From the NCBI GenBank assembly GCA_905250075.1, contig CAJNOP010000036.1, positions 1,002,392 to 1,066,391 of the forward strand: a DNA stretch of 64,000 nucleotides, read 5' to 3'. Both the position numbers and the translations under genes were made by a program. The notes beneath the pieces were generated by a model. The model saw only the letters and a list, made by a program, of their open reading frames with translations. It did not search any database and had not been told where the DNA came from. The stretch is from Rotaria sp. Silwood1 (Eukaryota; Rotifera; Eurotatoria; Philodinida; Philodinidae). How positions within the stretch are numbered: position 1 is the stretch's first letter; every line of letters begins with the position of its first letter. Positions 52,501-63,212 of the stretch are shown here, one piece after another.

Positions 52501-53989
52501 AGGACATTCATTAGGTTTAATGCATTCGAATATACCTGATGCAATTATGTTTCCCTATTATCGTGGTTACTCAAAAAGTATTAAATTACATAGTGATGAT
52601 ATAGCAGCTATTCGAAAACTTTATGGAGGTAAACAAATATAAATTAATAGAAAAAAAAAACACAAAGTTATTTATTGTCTAGATCCACCAACAGAAGTTT
52701 TAATTTCACCAGCAATAAATTCTGATGAAATAACACAAACAACTCATGATTACACAACATCACAACCAACAACAACTACAACAACAAATATAGTTGAAAC
52801 AACAACAACAACAACAACAACGACAGTAACAACAACTTTATTGCCAATATTAACAACAATTGAAACAACAACTTCTACTTATCCAATAACAACTTTAGCT
52901 GTAACTAATCAAGAAAAAATTCATTATGAAACAATAACAACAACAACAACAACAATAGTAACAGTAAATAATTCCTATGAAACTAAACATCGTCATATAA
53001 CAAAATCGCCCATAGCCAAATCAACAAATCATCGATTACAATCACATCTAGAAAGACATACATCAACAGAACAAATTAAAATAAATTATACAGATCGATC
53101 AAAATTAGATTTATGTGATGGATTTTATGATGCTATTACAATGTATAAAGGAATTTTATTTATATTTAAAGGACAAGTTTGTTTTTTTTGTTTTTTATTT
53201 ATGTTTGATTTTTTGAAATTTTTTATAATTTAGTATTTTTGGCAATATGATCGACGTGGTTTAGATCCTTCATCACCAATGATTAATAATGCTTTTTGGT
53301 TAGGATTACCAGAAACTTTAACAAAGATTGATGCAGCATATGAACGATCTGATGGTCGTTTAATGCTTTTTTCAGGCATAATACTTTGATTTCTATGTTT
53401 AATTTAAAAATAATTCGACTTTATTTTAGGTCGTCAATATTGGATATTTGACGATAATAAAATATCAATTGAAGACGATGGTTCTAGTTATCCTCGTAAT
53501 ATAAGTTCACTTGGTCTTCCAACACATGTTAATCATATAGATGCAGCATTTCTATGGTCATATAATCGTCAAGCTTATCTTGTTTCAGCAAATCTATATT
53601 GGGCATTAGATGAACGATGGAATCGTGTTAATACATATGATTATCCAAGAGATATGATTATGTGGCAAGGCATTGATATTCCACTTGATGATGCTTTTGT
53701 AGATTTAACTGGTAAAAATTTTAAAAAAAATTCTTTATTTGTTCTGTTATGTTTTTTTTTATCAATATCAATTTTTATAGGTTCAACATATTTTTTCAAA
53801 GGTCTGGATTTTTGGCGTTTAAATAATACAAGTATGGAAGCAGCAATAGATTATCCTCGTTCAATAAATACTGATTGGCTTTTTTGTGATAAGCCTCGAT
53901 CTTTATCATCAACATTATTATCATCTTTTCAATCGACTTATAATTTCGTAATTATTCTCCTTGCTATTCTTCATTGTTCTTCGCTCTAA
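49507..53989 (+). CDS. Matrix metalloproteinase, probably GPI-anchored
   Basis: Secreted zinc endopeptidase (M10A) of the extracellular matrix, 687 aa in ten exons: 49507-49701, 49804-49929, 49992-50155, 50915-51099, 51151-51258, 52470-52628, 52683-53176, 53234-53375, 53430-53711, 53781-53989. The first ATG after an in-frame stop is at 49507 and opens a signal peptide (HLLFVVVILIELVAS). The propeptide has the cysteine switch PRCGLAD (C123) and a furin-type RRRRR at 142-146. The catalytic domain shows HEDGYQFDGKG, GGDVHYDEDEDW, zinc ligands HELGHSLGLMH (H268, E269, H272, H278) and the Met-turn M286. A Thr-rich linker (about 320-430) joins a four-blade hemopexin domain (LCDGFYDA ... WLFCDKP). 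A short hydrophobic C-terminus with no cytosolic tail suggests a GPI signal, as in MMP17/25 or fly Mmp2. Intron 8 begins with GC. The exon 5 end is uncertain by six bases (51252 or 51258). Confidence 0.94.
50175..50804 (-). CDS. VAP-like MSP-domain protein, tail-anchored, nested gene
   Basis: Intronless 209-aa protein on the strand opposite to the metalloproteinase, entirely inside its 759-bp third intron. The central MSP (major sperm protein) domain spans about 66-155: LRTKPSKFLNFSQ, then INLKLYNDNSFPIIFKLKTTQ, then PARGFIQANSYIE. FKLKTT matches the FFAT-peptide-binding strand of VAPA/VAPB (FKVKTT). A helix with no obvious heptads follows, then a C-terminal transmembrane anchor (PILFTFATITLLTTFIYL) with RNK at the end. 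That arrangement places the MSP domain in the cytosol on an ER-type membrane, consistent with a contact-site tether or motile-sperm-domain protein. The N-terminal 60 residues are unassigned. The frame fills nearly the whole intron. Retrocopy origin is possible since no intron is present. Confidence 0.85.
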   Translation of the reverse strand: MNWKDEKTISVYDLFNQENKNSGDIVNKNIFIETQQDSITHKTLNIYHQKPFNNLTFFSQQEKLIELRTKPSKFLNFSQTSNLINLKLYNDNSFPIIFKLKTTQPDIIASQPARGFIQANSYIECHLTSIEINYRILLVIQYAQILNQYDDYITQWKNLKSEKIHIKKFQCIFENNKQIYEKKSLLLKPILFTFATITLLTTFIYLRNK

Positions 53990-55869
53990 GCATCTCATAC
54001 ATTCGTTTATTTGTTTGTTCGGTATTTGTTTTCTATTAATTTTTGGCTTGTGTCTGATACTCATTTGTATGTGTGTGTCACCGCCAAAACAGAAAGTATC
54101 CATTTTCTCAGGTCACATCGGTAGTTTTCATTGATGAAAACGAATAAAAATATTAGGAAAAAAACAAAAGAAAAACCCGAAACGAAAATAAATATAATAT
54201 CGTGATCTTGAAAAATGAACACTTCGTAGACCTGCATTGTTCTTTGTATTCTTTTTTTTGCCTTGTTTGTTTGTTTGTTTTTTTTTATTCGTATTTCTTA
54301 TTCTTCTTCACAGTACTCTAGTCGATTATTGAGAAATAAAGAAATTCTTTTATTATTTAATTATTTCTTTTTTTTTTTTTACACAAGAATAAAATATAGA
54401 TAAGATATATATAACATGATTAATTTGTCATTCTATCTAGACTTTAGATCAAACTCTAATTAATGGAAATATATATATGTCAGCATCCAAACTGAGATTA
54501 CGTCCAATCCCAGATTGGTCTAGGTGAATCTCGGATTGATGCAATTCTGTTCACTAAAATATCAATTACTCTCTAGATAGACGTTGGATTCAAACTATTT
54601 TTTTGAAATTGTGTTCGCACAATGCCGTTTTAAGTATTACAAGCATTTTAGAAGAAGTTAAATTTAGACTCAAAAATTTAACAAAAGTTTTTTGACAGAA
54701 GCTGTTGTTCTCTAGAAATTTATTCATAACTCCTAAAATTTTACTCAAATAACAATTGTGCCAAATAAACTGGCATTGTGTAAACATAACTTAAACAAAA
54801 ACAATTCAAATCTAACGTCTATGCTAGAGAGTAACTGATACTTTAGTGAACAGAATTGTGTCAATCCGAGATTGAACGCGTTCAATCTTGAATCCGACAT
54901 TCGCCTAGGCCAATCTGAGATTAGACGTAATCTCAGTTTGGACGTTGACATATACATTTATCTATGAATGCCACAATAAATATTTCAAAGGTTAATTGAT
55001 TTAGTTATACGAATTTCTTTTTTTTTTGCTTAAATTATATTGCAAATTATGAAAATAAATGAATGCTGAAACAATGAGTCAATATTTATCAGTAAAAAAA
55101 CAACAAAAGATGAATTTTATATGCCATAGTTTTGAAATTTTTATATATTCTATTATAAAAATCTGATATCGTAAGATCATTTTGTTATCATTTTTATGTA
55201 GGATTGAATGTAAGACTCCCACAAGAACAAACAATGTTGAAGTTTTTGAAAAATAAAAACTGAAGAGTATAGTACTTAGACTTGTTATTTTTTTTTTCAT
55301 TTCATTTAGTGACTTGAAATAATAACAAATACTTTGCTTTTCATAAGCAACCTTGTAAGACATATTTTTCATTTAGAAATATATTATTATTCATGAATGC
55401 ATATTGTAAGCTGTCTATTCATATTTGAATAATACACTTTTATTCTTCTCAATCTATAATTTTAAAAAGATTCAATGGTTTTTATTTTCTTCATAAACAT
55501 TCAGTTGCTTTATACTATGTTTTTTTTTGCATGATAAATATCGAACATGAGTACATATAATTTTATGTATTGATATTTAAATTTGTTGTTTTTTCTTCGA
55601 TAAATATAATAAATTATCATATTAAGAGAAACTATGCAAAATTTGATGAACATGTAACAATTATTACGACGTAATCTAGTTGGTTTATTTTTGAGCAACA
55701 AAACGGAAGACATCTTTTTTTGTGCAGTATTTCCATTGGTTTATACGTGAGTCTTTCTCGTTTCTTTTTTCTCTTCCTGCGTCGTATAATCTTGTTTTTC
55801 TTTTTGCGTATATGAAAAAGACGTTATTCATTGCAAAAGTTCCATTCAACTAACAAAAAAACCAGTAAC
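53990..55869. other. Intergenic with an inverted-repeat element
   Basis: 3' flank of the metalloproteinase gene and 5' flank of the orphan small gene. It contains the element 54478-54950 listed separately. The remaining sequence is AT-rich; open frames at 55079-55372 and 55510-55713 (-) match nothing recognisable. Confidence 0.55.
54478..54950. mobile_element. Long-TIR MITE (473 bp)
   Basis: Left end TGTCAGCATCCAAACTGAGA pairs with the reverse complement of the right end, TGTCAACGTCCAAACTGAGA. Arms of about 125 bp run on through the shared string CAATTCTGTTCACTAAA and then TACTCTCTAG. Both outer flanks read TATA, a possible TA or TATA target duplication. Inside each arm, short inverted motifs (AATCTSRGATT types) repeat. 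There is no coding capacity; the superfamily was not determined. Confidence 0.7.
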
Positions 55870-56082
55870 ATGTCGTCTTCATCGAATACAAATGTAGACG
55901 TTTCTAATTCAAAAATAGCAACAGAAGCAGCACCACCTGGTATGAATTCATTTACAAATACAGTTGGTATGCAGCCGAATACAAATGAAACATCATCACA
56001 ACAATGTCCATCAAATATACGACGAGGAAGTTGTGATAGACCGGGATGTACAGATGAACATAGTGGAAAACCACATGAATAA
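55870..56082 (+). CDS. Small Ser/Thr-rich protein of unknown function
   Basis: 70-aa open frame from the first ATG (55870; the frame is open further upstream, but only from a TTG). The N-terminal half is Ser/Asn/Thr-rich (MSSSSNTNVDVSNSKIATE). The middle has PPGMNSFTNTVGMQPNTNE. The C-terminal part is polar with three cysteines (QQCPSNIRRGSCDRPGCTDE) and ends SGKPHE. No signal peptide or membrane helix is present. It resembles an intrinsically disordered small protein; stress-related small hydrophilic proteins are known in bdelloids, but no family signature is visible. The AT-poor composition compared with the flanks supports coding. Confidence 0.5.
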   Translation: MSSSSNTNVDVSNSKIATEAAPPGMNSFTNTVGMQPNTNETSSQQCPSNIRRGSCDRPGCTDEHSGKPHE

Positions 56083-57800
56083 AATCAAAATTCTTCTTTT
56101 TGTTTTTTTAATATTTATTCATGTAAAACCTTAAATTCAGCAGTTTATTTTTAGTTAATAAGCATATTAAATAATCAAATTTGTAAATATAAATTTTTAT
56201 TAATAAAAAATATTTACGTTTACCTAGACCAAAAAAAACAGAAAAAGAAAAAACATAATACGCAAAATAATTCCATTAGATTTTATGCTATTTTTAGATT
56301 ATTATTAGTTTCAAACAAAAAAATTACCAATCAATTAAATTCGAAAAACAAAAAAGAATGAAATCTATACTAAGCAGTTGTTGTTTATCAAAAAAATGTC
56401 TATGTGTTACCCTGCATGTTTCGAACATTCAAGGAAAAAAAAAAACAGAACTTTTATTTGTCGGTAATTTTCTATGATTATTTTGATTGCAATCAGTTTT
56501 TTCTCTAATCTAAACATCGAATTTTGAATTGCATTAAATTTCTCAAAAATAAAAAGACCTTGAACACATTTTCATTGAATTCTTTATAGTATAATTCATT
56601 TGAAGACTCTACATGAAAATAACTTTACACTACCTAGAATGAATATGGACTCTAAAGAATACTAAGAACGATCTTTTTTAGTTTAGTTCTATTATTTTGC
56701 TTTACGTGATAGATTTTTATTGATATAGGATATGAAAAGAAAAAAAGAAACAGTTGTTTCTACTTTTATTTCATCTTATTGATGCATTTTCTAAATCAAG
56801 ATTTTACAAATCATAAATATATTAATATTCAAGTTTATACTATAACTAAAAATTTAAAACTAAATGAAAACATAAAATATTGCGACATTGATGGATTTCT
56901 AATGACAACGTGTATTCGTTTTTTTCCTAACCAAATACAAATCAACAATGTTTTCATTCGATTTTGTATGTCTTCTACAAAAAGTCTATTTAATCAAGTA
57001 TATATCGATCAAAACATCATAAATAATAGATGTATGAATGGAAGAAGTGTAGCTATAATAAAATAATTATGATTTTATCTTTACAGAAATTATCAGAACA
57101 GAATATGATAAATAAATGGTTTTTAATTAAACTAAATGCTTTTGTGTATCGATCTAATAATTTATCTATTAAGAAATGATTTCATTAAAATTTTCGAAAA
57201 TGAAATTCAAAAATAACAGTTTAGTATTCAACAAAAATATCTTGTATGTCCATCAAAATATTTCATAATAAGATTGTTTGGAATTCAATGTGACTATAAT
57301 CTCATAAATTAATGAAGGACGATAATGACATAAATAAAGTGTAAAGAAGGTAAGTATTACGATAAATGTATTGTTTCATCATAATTTTAATAATAATTTG
57401 CTTTGTCAAATCATTTAACAAAAAGATGACAAAATTCAACAAATATGATTACAGTATTTTATTTTCAAAATATTCACCAATACCCTTGAATAGTAGATAG
57501 ATTATTAAATTTCATGTTGAATATATTAAATGATTTGTCGTTATAACCGATAGAAAAAGAAAACAGTCAACATAACTGTTAACAATTGATGCATTGGGTC
57601 AATATTGGCTAACTCTATGTTTTGGTGATATCATTATAAATATGACATAAGCAAAATAATATCAAAAGAAATTTGATCAGGATTATTCATTAAAAATTTT
57701 CTTCTCATACATAATCGATATTTCTAAAATAACTTGAATCATATAGATAGAAGTTATATACACCCAGACATTTATTTATTGTTGTCAAAGAAAGAAAAAT
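56083..57800. other. Intergenic, no gene recognised
   Basis: 1.7 kb of AT-rich sequence. An open frame at 56779-57066 (+, 95 codons) has coding-like length, but its composition matches the surrounding noncoding DNA and no family was recognised. Confidence 0.5.
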
Positions 57801-59060
57801 ATGAATAAAGGCGAAAAGAAAAAGCATTCATGTCTTGAATGGACTCAATTATTTATCTCATTTATGATACCTGCAGCTATTGCTATTTATACAGTATTGG
57901 AAAATAATCGAGAATTAGCTATTGCTTCTCAGCATCGTGTTCAAGATCTTGATATAGCTGATGATCAACGAAAAGAAACTGTTCTTCGTCAATATCAAAA
58001 AACCTTATGTCAATTAATTGAAAAATATGGTTCGCAATTCAATCAATCATCCGAAATTTCTTTAGTTGCCCGTTTTGCAACGCTTTCAGCATCGCGTCAA
58101 CTTGATTCTCATCGTCGTAATTTTCTTATTCGTTTATTGTATAATGCAAAATTAATTACATATGATTCAATAAATGATCAACCGAAAATTTCACTTGAAT
58201 CAGCTAATTTAACTGAGTTATCTCTGATTGATGGAACTGTTGGACAAACATTAGTTCATATTTATATGGCAGGTGCTATTATGACTAAAGCTAATTTTCA
58301 TGGTATTAATATTCATGGTGCTATATTCAATGGAGCCAAACTTAAGAATGCTGATTTTTCTTCTACTACAAATAGTTTATACTGTAGCGACATGCCATGT
58401 GTTGGACCGAACAGTGCATCATTATATTTTGAAGAAAGTGATCTAACATCTGCTTTGTTTTCAAATGCTATTTATGATAATGCTTCATTTCATATGGCTA
58501 AAATGTCAAACACAAATTTACATCGTTTTCGATGTGATTTGTGTTTTTTCGGTGTTGCTAATATGACTCAAACAAATTTACAATATGTAGAAATCTCCAG
58601 ATCGTCATTTACAATCTCTATGTTTATACAAGCTGTAATTCATCAATCAAATTTTTATGAAAATGTTGATTTTTCTGTTGCAGATATGAGTTATACTCAT
58701 GTTAGTCACAGTAAATTTACAGAGTGCCTATTTGATTCTACTAATTTGAAAAGTGTTACATTGCATTATAATACGTTTACGAAAAGTACATTTAAAAGTG
58801 CCAAAATGTTTGAAATATCAATTCTACATAGTATTTTTATTGATGTAAATTTTACTAGTGCTGATTTAAGTAAAAGTAATTGGCAATATGTTCGCTGTGA
58901 AAGATGTATATTTAATTTAGTCAACTTCAACCGTACTGAATTATCTAATTCAATATTCATCGAAAGTGATTTTGGAAATGCTACGATTACTGAAGATCAA
59001 TTGAACCAAGTTTCGTCTTTGAAAGGTTCAATATTACCTAACGGAACTGTTGTTGGTTAG
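57801..59060 (+). CDS. Pentapeptide-repeat protein with N-terminal membrane segment
   Basis: Intronless 419-aa protein. A basic start (MNKGEKKKHSC) precedes a transmembrane helix (about 15-33; LFISFMIPAAIAIYTVL). A charged helical region (about 36-125) contains ELAIASQHRVQDLDIADDQR. Pentapeptide repeats, consensus A(D/N)LXX with F or M variants, fill about 130-400; examples are ANLTE, ANFHG, AIFNG, AKLKN, ADFSS and ADLSK. Such repeats fold as a right-handed quadrilateral beta-helix and are mostly bacterial, but rotifer genomes carry many. In bacteria some act as DNA mimics; here no function can be assigned. The membrane helix suggests an anchored protein whose solenoid faces one side. Lack of introns beside intron-rich neighbours fits recent gain by transfer or retroposition. 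Confidence 0.9.
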   Translation: MNKGEKKKHSCLEWTQLFISFMIPAAIAIYTVLENNRELAIASQHRVQDLDIADDQRKETVLRQYQKTLCQLIEKYGSQFNQSSEISLVARFATLSASRQLDSHRRNFLIRLLYNAKLITYDSINDQPKISLESANLTELSLIDGTVGQTLVHIYMAGAIMTKANFHGINIHGAIFNGAKLKNADFSSTTNSLYCSDMPCVGPNSASLYFEESDLTSALFSNAIYDNASFHMAKMSNTNLHRFRCDLCFFGVANMTQTNLQYVEISRSSFTISMFIQAVIHQSNFYENVDFSVADMSYTHVSHSKFTECLFDSTNLKSVTLHYNTFTKSTFKSAKMFEISILHSIFIDVNFTSADLSKSNWQYVRCERCIFNLVNFNRTELSNSIFIESDFGNATITEDQLNQVSSLKGSILPNGTVVG

Positions 59061-61141
59061 AAGTAGAATTGTTTTTTTTTCTGTCACAATACAGATATAT
59101 GTTCATAGAACTTATTTGAGTTTGAGCACTATGGCACAGAAAAATATTAGAACAGCAATTTTCTATATTTCGATTGTTCAGTTAAATATTAGTAATAAAG
59201 AAAGATTGTATATTGAATAAGAGATAAGTGGTTCTGTACTCTTTCAGAATAAAGAGATAAATCTTCTGTATGTGGTATACAATAGACAATAGACCGATAA
59301 TCTAATTAATAAAAAATGCAGTCAAATCTTATATAATTTGTTTCTAACGATATTATTTTGATTCTTGTTGTTGCATTGTAGGTAGTTATAAAGACATAAG
59401 AAAACTATTTTCATTATTCATATAATCTGTTCAATCATCAAACAAAAAATTAAGATAGTAATGAGAAGATGTCTTTGGCATTTAGAAATAATTTGATTTC
59501 GTTTCGGTTATTCATGTGCTTGTCTCTGAAATTTTATCACTTTTCAATGTATACCTCTGAAGTATTCTGTTTGCATGACACCATAGTTATGAACAAAAAT
59601 TTATTAGTAGTTTAAAGTTTGTGTCAATGGTCGAATATCATCATAGAAAAGTTAGACAATGCCATTAAAGTTTTTTCACGCTGATGTTCAGTATCCTTTG
59701 TATGACAACTTTTTTTTTAACTTGTCCTAATATATGTGAAGAAAGTTTTTTCTGAATGTCTCGAACTTCTTTTTATTTATGAACAATTTTTTGTAATAAA
59801 GATTGAAAAAAACGAGGAATTTATTGTGGTTGAGTTTACATTACTTCTCTGCAAAGTTTCTAATCCACAGATTAACAATTGGAATAATCATCGCTTGAAT
59901 AACAACAACATATGGCAAAATAATGCTTCCACATCAACTTGATAATTCCTTCGTTAGGCAATCATTCATCACAAATTGATCATTAGAAACTGTTCATCAA
60001 GGATCAATGAACTTATCAATTGTGAACTAACATATTCTTTGATTTGTACAGAATATTTCATTTCTTTTTTTTTTCTATTAAAAACACGCAGGCACATCAT
60101 TGAGACGAGAATGATCTAGAAATGATTACCGTATTACTGGACAACTATATGCCAATTTATTTCTTTTCTTAGTAGACAAGTAAAAAGAAAATATCTTGTT
60201 AATAATCCATTCTATATGTATTTCCTTGTCTATCAATTGTTTATTTTCTTTCGTCATTATCACTATGATTGTTACTGATGTCTATACTTTAAATAAAGGA
60301 TCCATAAATGAGCTTCATTTTCGGTATTCCTTTCATTTTTTTAATATACCAATTAATATTTAGATTTCAGCAATTAATTCAATAACATTAGCCAGTAGGT
60401 AAAATATTCTGATTGGGTTTCATACAAAAATTATTTGTTCATGATATTTTTCAGCCAAAAAAAGATGTTCTTCCATGTGTTATCACGACTGTCATTCCAA
60501 TAATATATAGTTGCTTGTGTGCTAATAAAATATGGATATATTCATTGAATATTTTACTCAGCTAATCATTCTATAACAATTCTAATGATATCATTAAGAT
60601 CTATAATTCAATAACAATTCAAATTCTGACATCCGTCTTCGATGGTTATGTCAATCAAGCTCTATTATGCAATGCAACTGCTATTCTAATCACTTTTTAC
60701 TCTCTTCATTCCTTTGACATCCATCATTTTCATTGTTGAAACTTGACACAAACCAATTGGTTTTCTGAATACACTCGATCATAGTATTCTAAGTATTTGT
60801 CCTTTGTCTTCACTTGGTCATTTGAACAATAGTCGATATTAATACTTATACTTTGCATTTTTCGGCGATGAATACTGAAATAATACTTGTCACGTTTCGT
60901 ACGAATGAATAGCTACATTTTCTTTTTTTTTTCTAATGACATGAGACATGGAAAGAACGATTAGAAGTGCTACTTTACCTTTCATATTATCTTTTGACCT
61001 TCATAAGACATTTGTAAAGCTAATAATAAATCTCAATCGATCAGAATTCATTTAGCTTTCGTGTTGACATCATGATAATTTTAGTAGAATTGTATTAGGC
61101 TAATAGATTTAGCAATAGTTCAAGAAATATTGGAAAATAGT
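59061..61141. other. Intergenic, no gene recognised
   Basis: 2.1 kb downstream of the pentapeptide gene. One 68-codon open frame at 59736-59942 has no recognisable product. Nothing else was seen. Confidence 0.5.
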
Positions 61142-61352
61142 CTAAAATTCATACAAACGACGATCTGTGCAAATAACAATTCGATCTTTCACACAGGGAA
61201 AAATTGTTCGATTTGAATGGACGAAATATGGACTGGAGCTTCTTTCGTAAATCTTTTGTGTCATTTCCCATAACCAGTTATCCTGATAAGAATATATAGC
61301 AATATTCGGTTGAACAAGTAAAGCGAATATTTCTGCATTGGCTCTTATATAT
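61142..61352 (-). pseudogene. Possible isolated terminal exon or gene relic
   Basis: After an acceptor-like TTATTTAG, 211 bases stay open in one frame to a TAG stop at 61144-61142, giving 69 residues: YIRANAEIFALLVQPNIAIY ... WEMTQKIYERSS ... IVICTDRRLYEF. The composition is less AT-rich and looks coding. NAEIFALL-type strings recall OTU-like protease segments, but the match is weak. No partner exon was found upstream on this strand, so this may be a fragment. Low confidence. Confidence 0.28.
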
Positions 61353-62900
61353 CTAAATAAATAATGACACGCGAGTTATTTTGAATTATTCGTTAATGGG
61401 CGTCAAAATCGTAGGAATTAAGAGTTATTACACATGATGTAGGAAAATTTTACAAATATTTATAATAATAAAAAGGCAACATATTGGCACAAGTCAATGA
61501 GTATTTCTTTCGATAATAAACCAGAGTTTACATCAATTTTATCGAAATGGAATGAAACTTTCAAAGCTTATAGTATTTGATATCAAAGTTTGTGAAAATA
61601 AATAATGCACTAGAATTGTTTCAATGATAATTATTTTGAAGAAGAGAATATAAATGTTTTCTTAATTATTCAATACAGAAGTAGAGCCAACTAGAGGTGA
61701 TGCCGTCATTTATTTTTTGGAAAAACTTGCAACCATCTATGACCGAAAAGTTTTAAAGATATCTCGGCTGTCGTCGTCGCGCCATAGAAATAGATATTAA
61801 ATTTTGAAAAATTTTGGACATTCATCATCAGTTTTCTAGGGATGTTTTTGTTTTGTTTCCTATTATTACGTTCTCTATTAGCACTTTCTCGCTTCTTCAT
61901 TTCAAGCTTCCACAGAACCAAGATAATTGTTAAAAAATGCATCGAAAAGTTTTAACCATCGCCGCCAATCAATGCGTCGACTTACAATGTTAAAGACTAT
62001 TTACATTGAATAACTCATATTTCGTCGCAGGCTTAGCGTTAATTTAGAAGGTGTCTCATTTCACTTTTTTAATGTTTGAAATTCTACCTGAATAAACAAA
62101 AGTTAATTTTATGGTGTTACACTACTGCAAAGATTTGACTATATGAATCTATTTCTTATAGGCAAATCAACTGATTATTCTTAAGTATATAGATGTAATC
62201 AGTAATGCTTTTGTTATAAGCAAAATAAATTAAAATCAAGTCAGCCAAATTCTAATATATTTATCTTTGTTATAATTAACTCAGTTTGGATCTGTTAAAA
62301 TCATGAAATATTGATGAACTGTCTGTTTCACTCAATATGTCATCTTTTCACTTTCGCATAATTTCGATTATTTTGCAATTTACATTTTTTTAAAAAATTA
62401 ACTGAACTGTAAAGTTAACTCAGAGTCAGCATTGAAATAATTGTTAATAGTGTGTTGTAAACTTCATAAAAATACAACTAGTTGCGTCTAATGTGGGCTT
62501 GGTTTTTTATTATGTTCATAATTTGATCATTTTTTAGTTGATTATTAGATATATATGCTGATCGAGTAAAAATGCCAAAATCGTGCAATGTAAGAATGAG
62601 AAAACTGTAAATGATATGGATGCTTTTCTTTTTTTCCTATCATATGTCTTTTGTTAATAGGCACAAGCGAATAAGAAAAGTATTGAAAAATGAACCTGCA
62701 CCAAAATAATTCGATACGCAACATAGCATCACGATAGAGTTTATCGGAAATTTTGTTTCTGTTTTTGATTCAAACAACACAAGATAGATTTGGGTGACGA
62801 GTTAGCTTGTGCATAAAAATGTTATTCAGTTTATTAACTAAAAATCGATATAATAAATGTTTATTGAATGTCCTCTGGTTAAAAAAATCATTGTTATTTC
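61353..62900. other. Intergenic, no gene recognised
   Basis: 1.5 kb. A 78-codon open frame at 61706-61942 (-) is lysine/asparagine-rich and unassigned. No other signal was seen. Confidence 0.5.
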
Positions 62901-63212
62901 TTATTTGACCGAAATTGTACAGAATACAGCAATAAATAATATTAGAAATGGTGAGATGTATTTTAAAGAAGTAGCTCCGCAAGTACTCCTTGCATCGCCA
63001 ATATTGCAAATGGGAAAACTACTTGTACACGCATTTGTGCATGTTCGAACACCCTCACATGACGCAAGATCAACAGAGCCAACATACGATAGTGTACAGG
63101 AGCCAGCAGGTGTGCAGCAGGAGCATGAACAGTTTACTGCGTAAGAAGTTTTTACCATTGCCATTAAAAGCAAGAGAAACAGCATCATCGCTCTTTGGTT
63201 TGTAGTCAACAT
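62901..63212 (-). CDS. Small secreted cysteine-rich protein, possible GPI anchor
   Basis: 103 aa, single exon, ATG at 63212-63210. The signal peptide has a strong hydrophobic core (AMMLFLLLLMAMV) and a likely cleavage after TSYA. The mature part has ten cysteines in about 55 residues (NCSCSCCTPAGSC, then SCEGVRTCTNACTSS, ICN, TCG), enough for five disulfides. A C-terminal hydrophobic stretch (ISPFLILFIAVFC) with almost no tail suggests a GPI signal or a second membrane helix. No known disulfide-rich family was recognised. GC content is higher than its flanks. Antisense open frames at 62857-63205 are shadows of it. Confidence 0.7.
   Translation of the reverse strand: MLTTNQRAMMLFLLLLMAMVKTSYAVNCSCSCCTPAGSCTLSYVGSVDLASCEGVRTCTNACTSSFPICNIGDARSTCGATSLKYISPFLILFIAVFCTISVK

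Noticed and set aside
62857..63205. 95- and 71-codon frames on + strand
   Set aside because: Antisense shadows of the cysteine-rich gene, which has a signal peptide and ordered cysteines.
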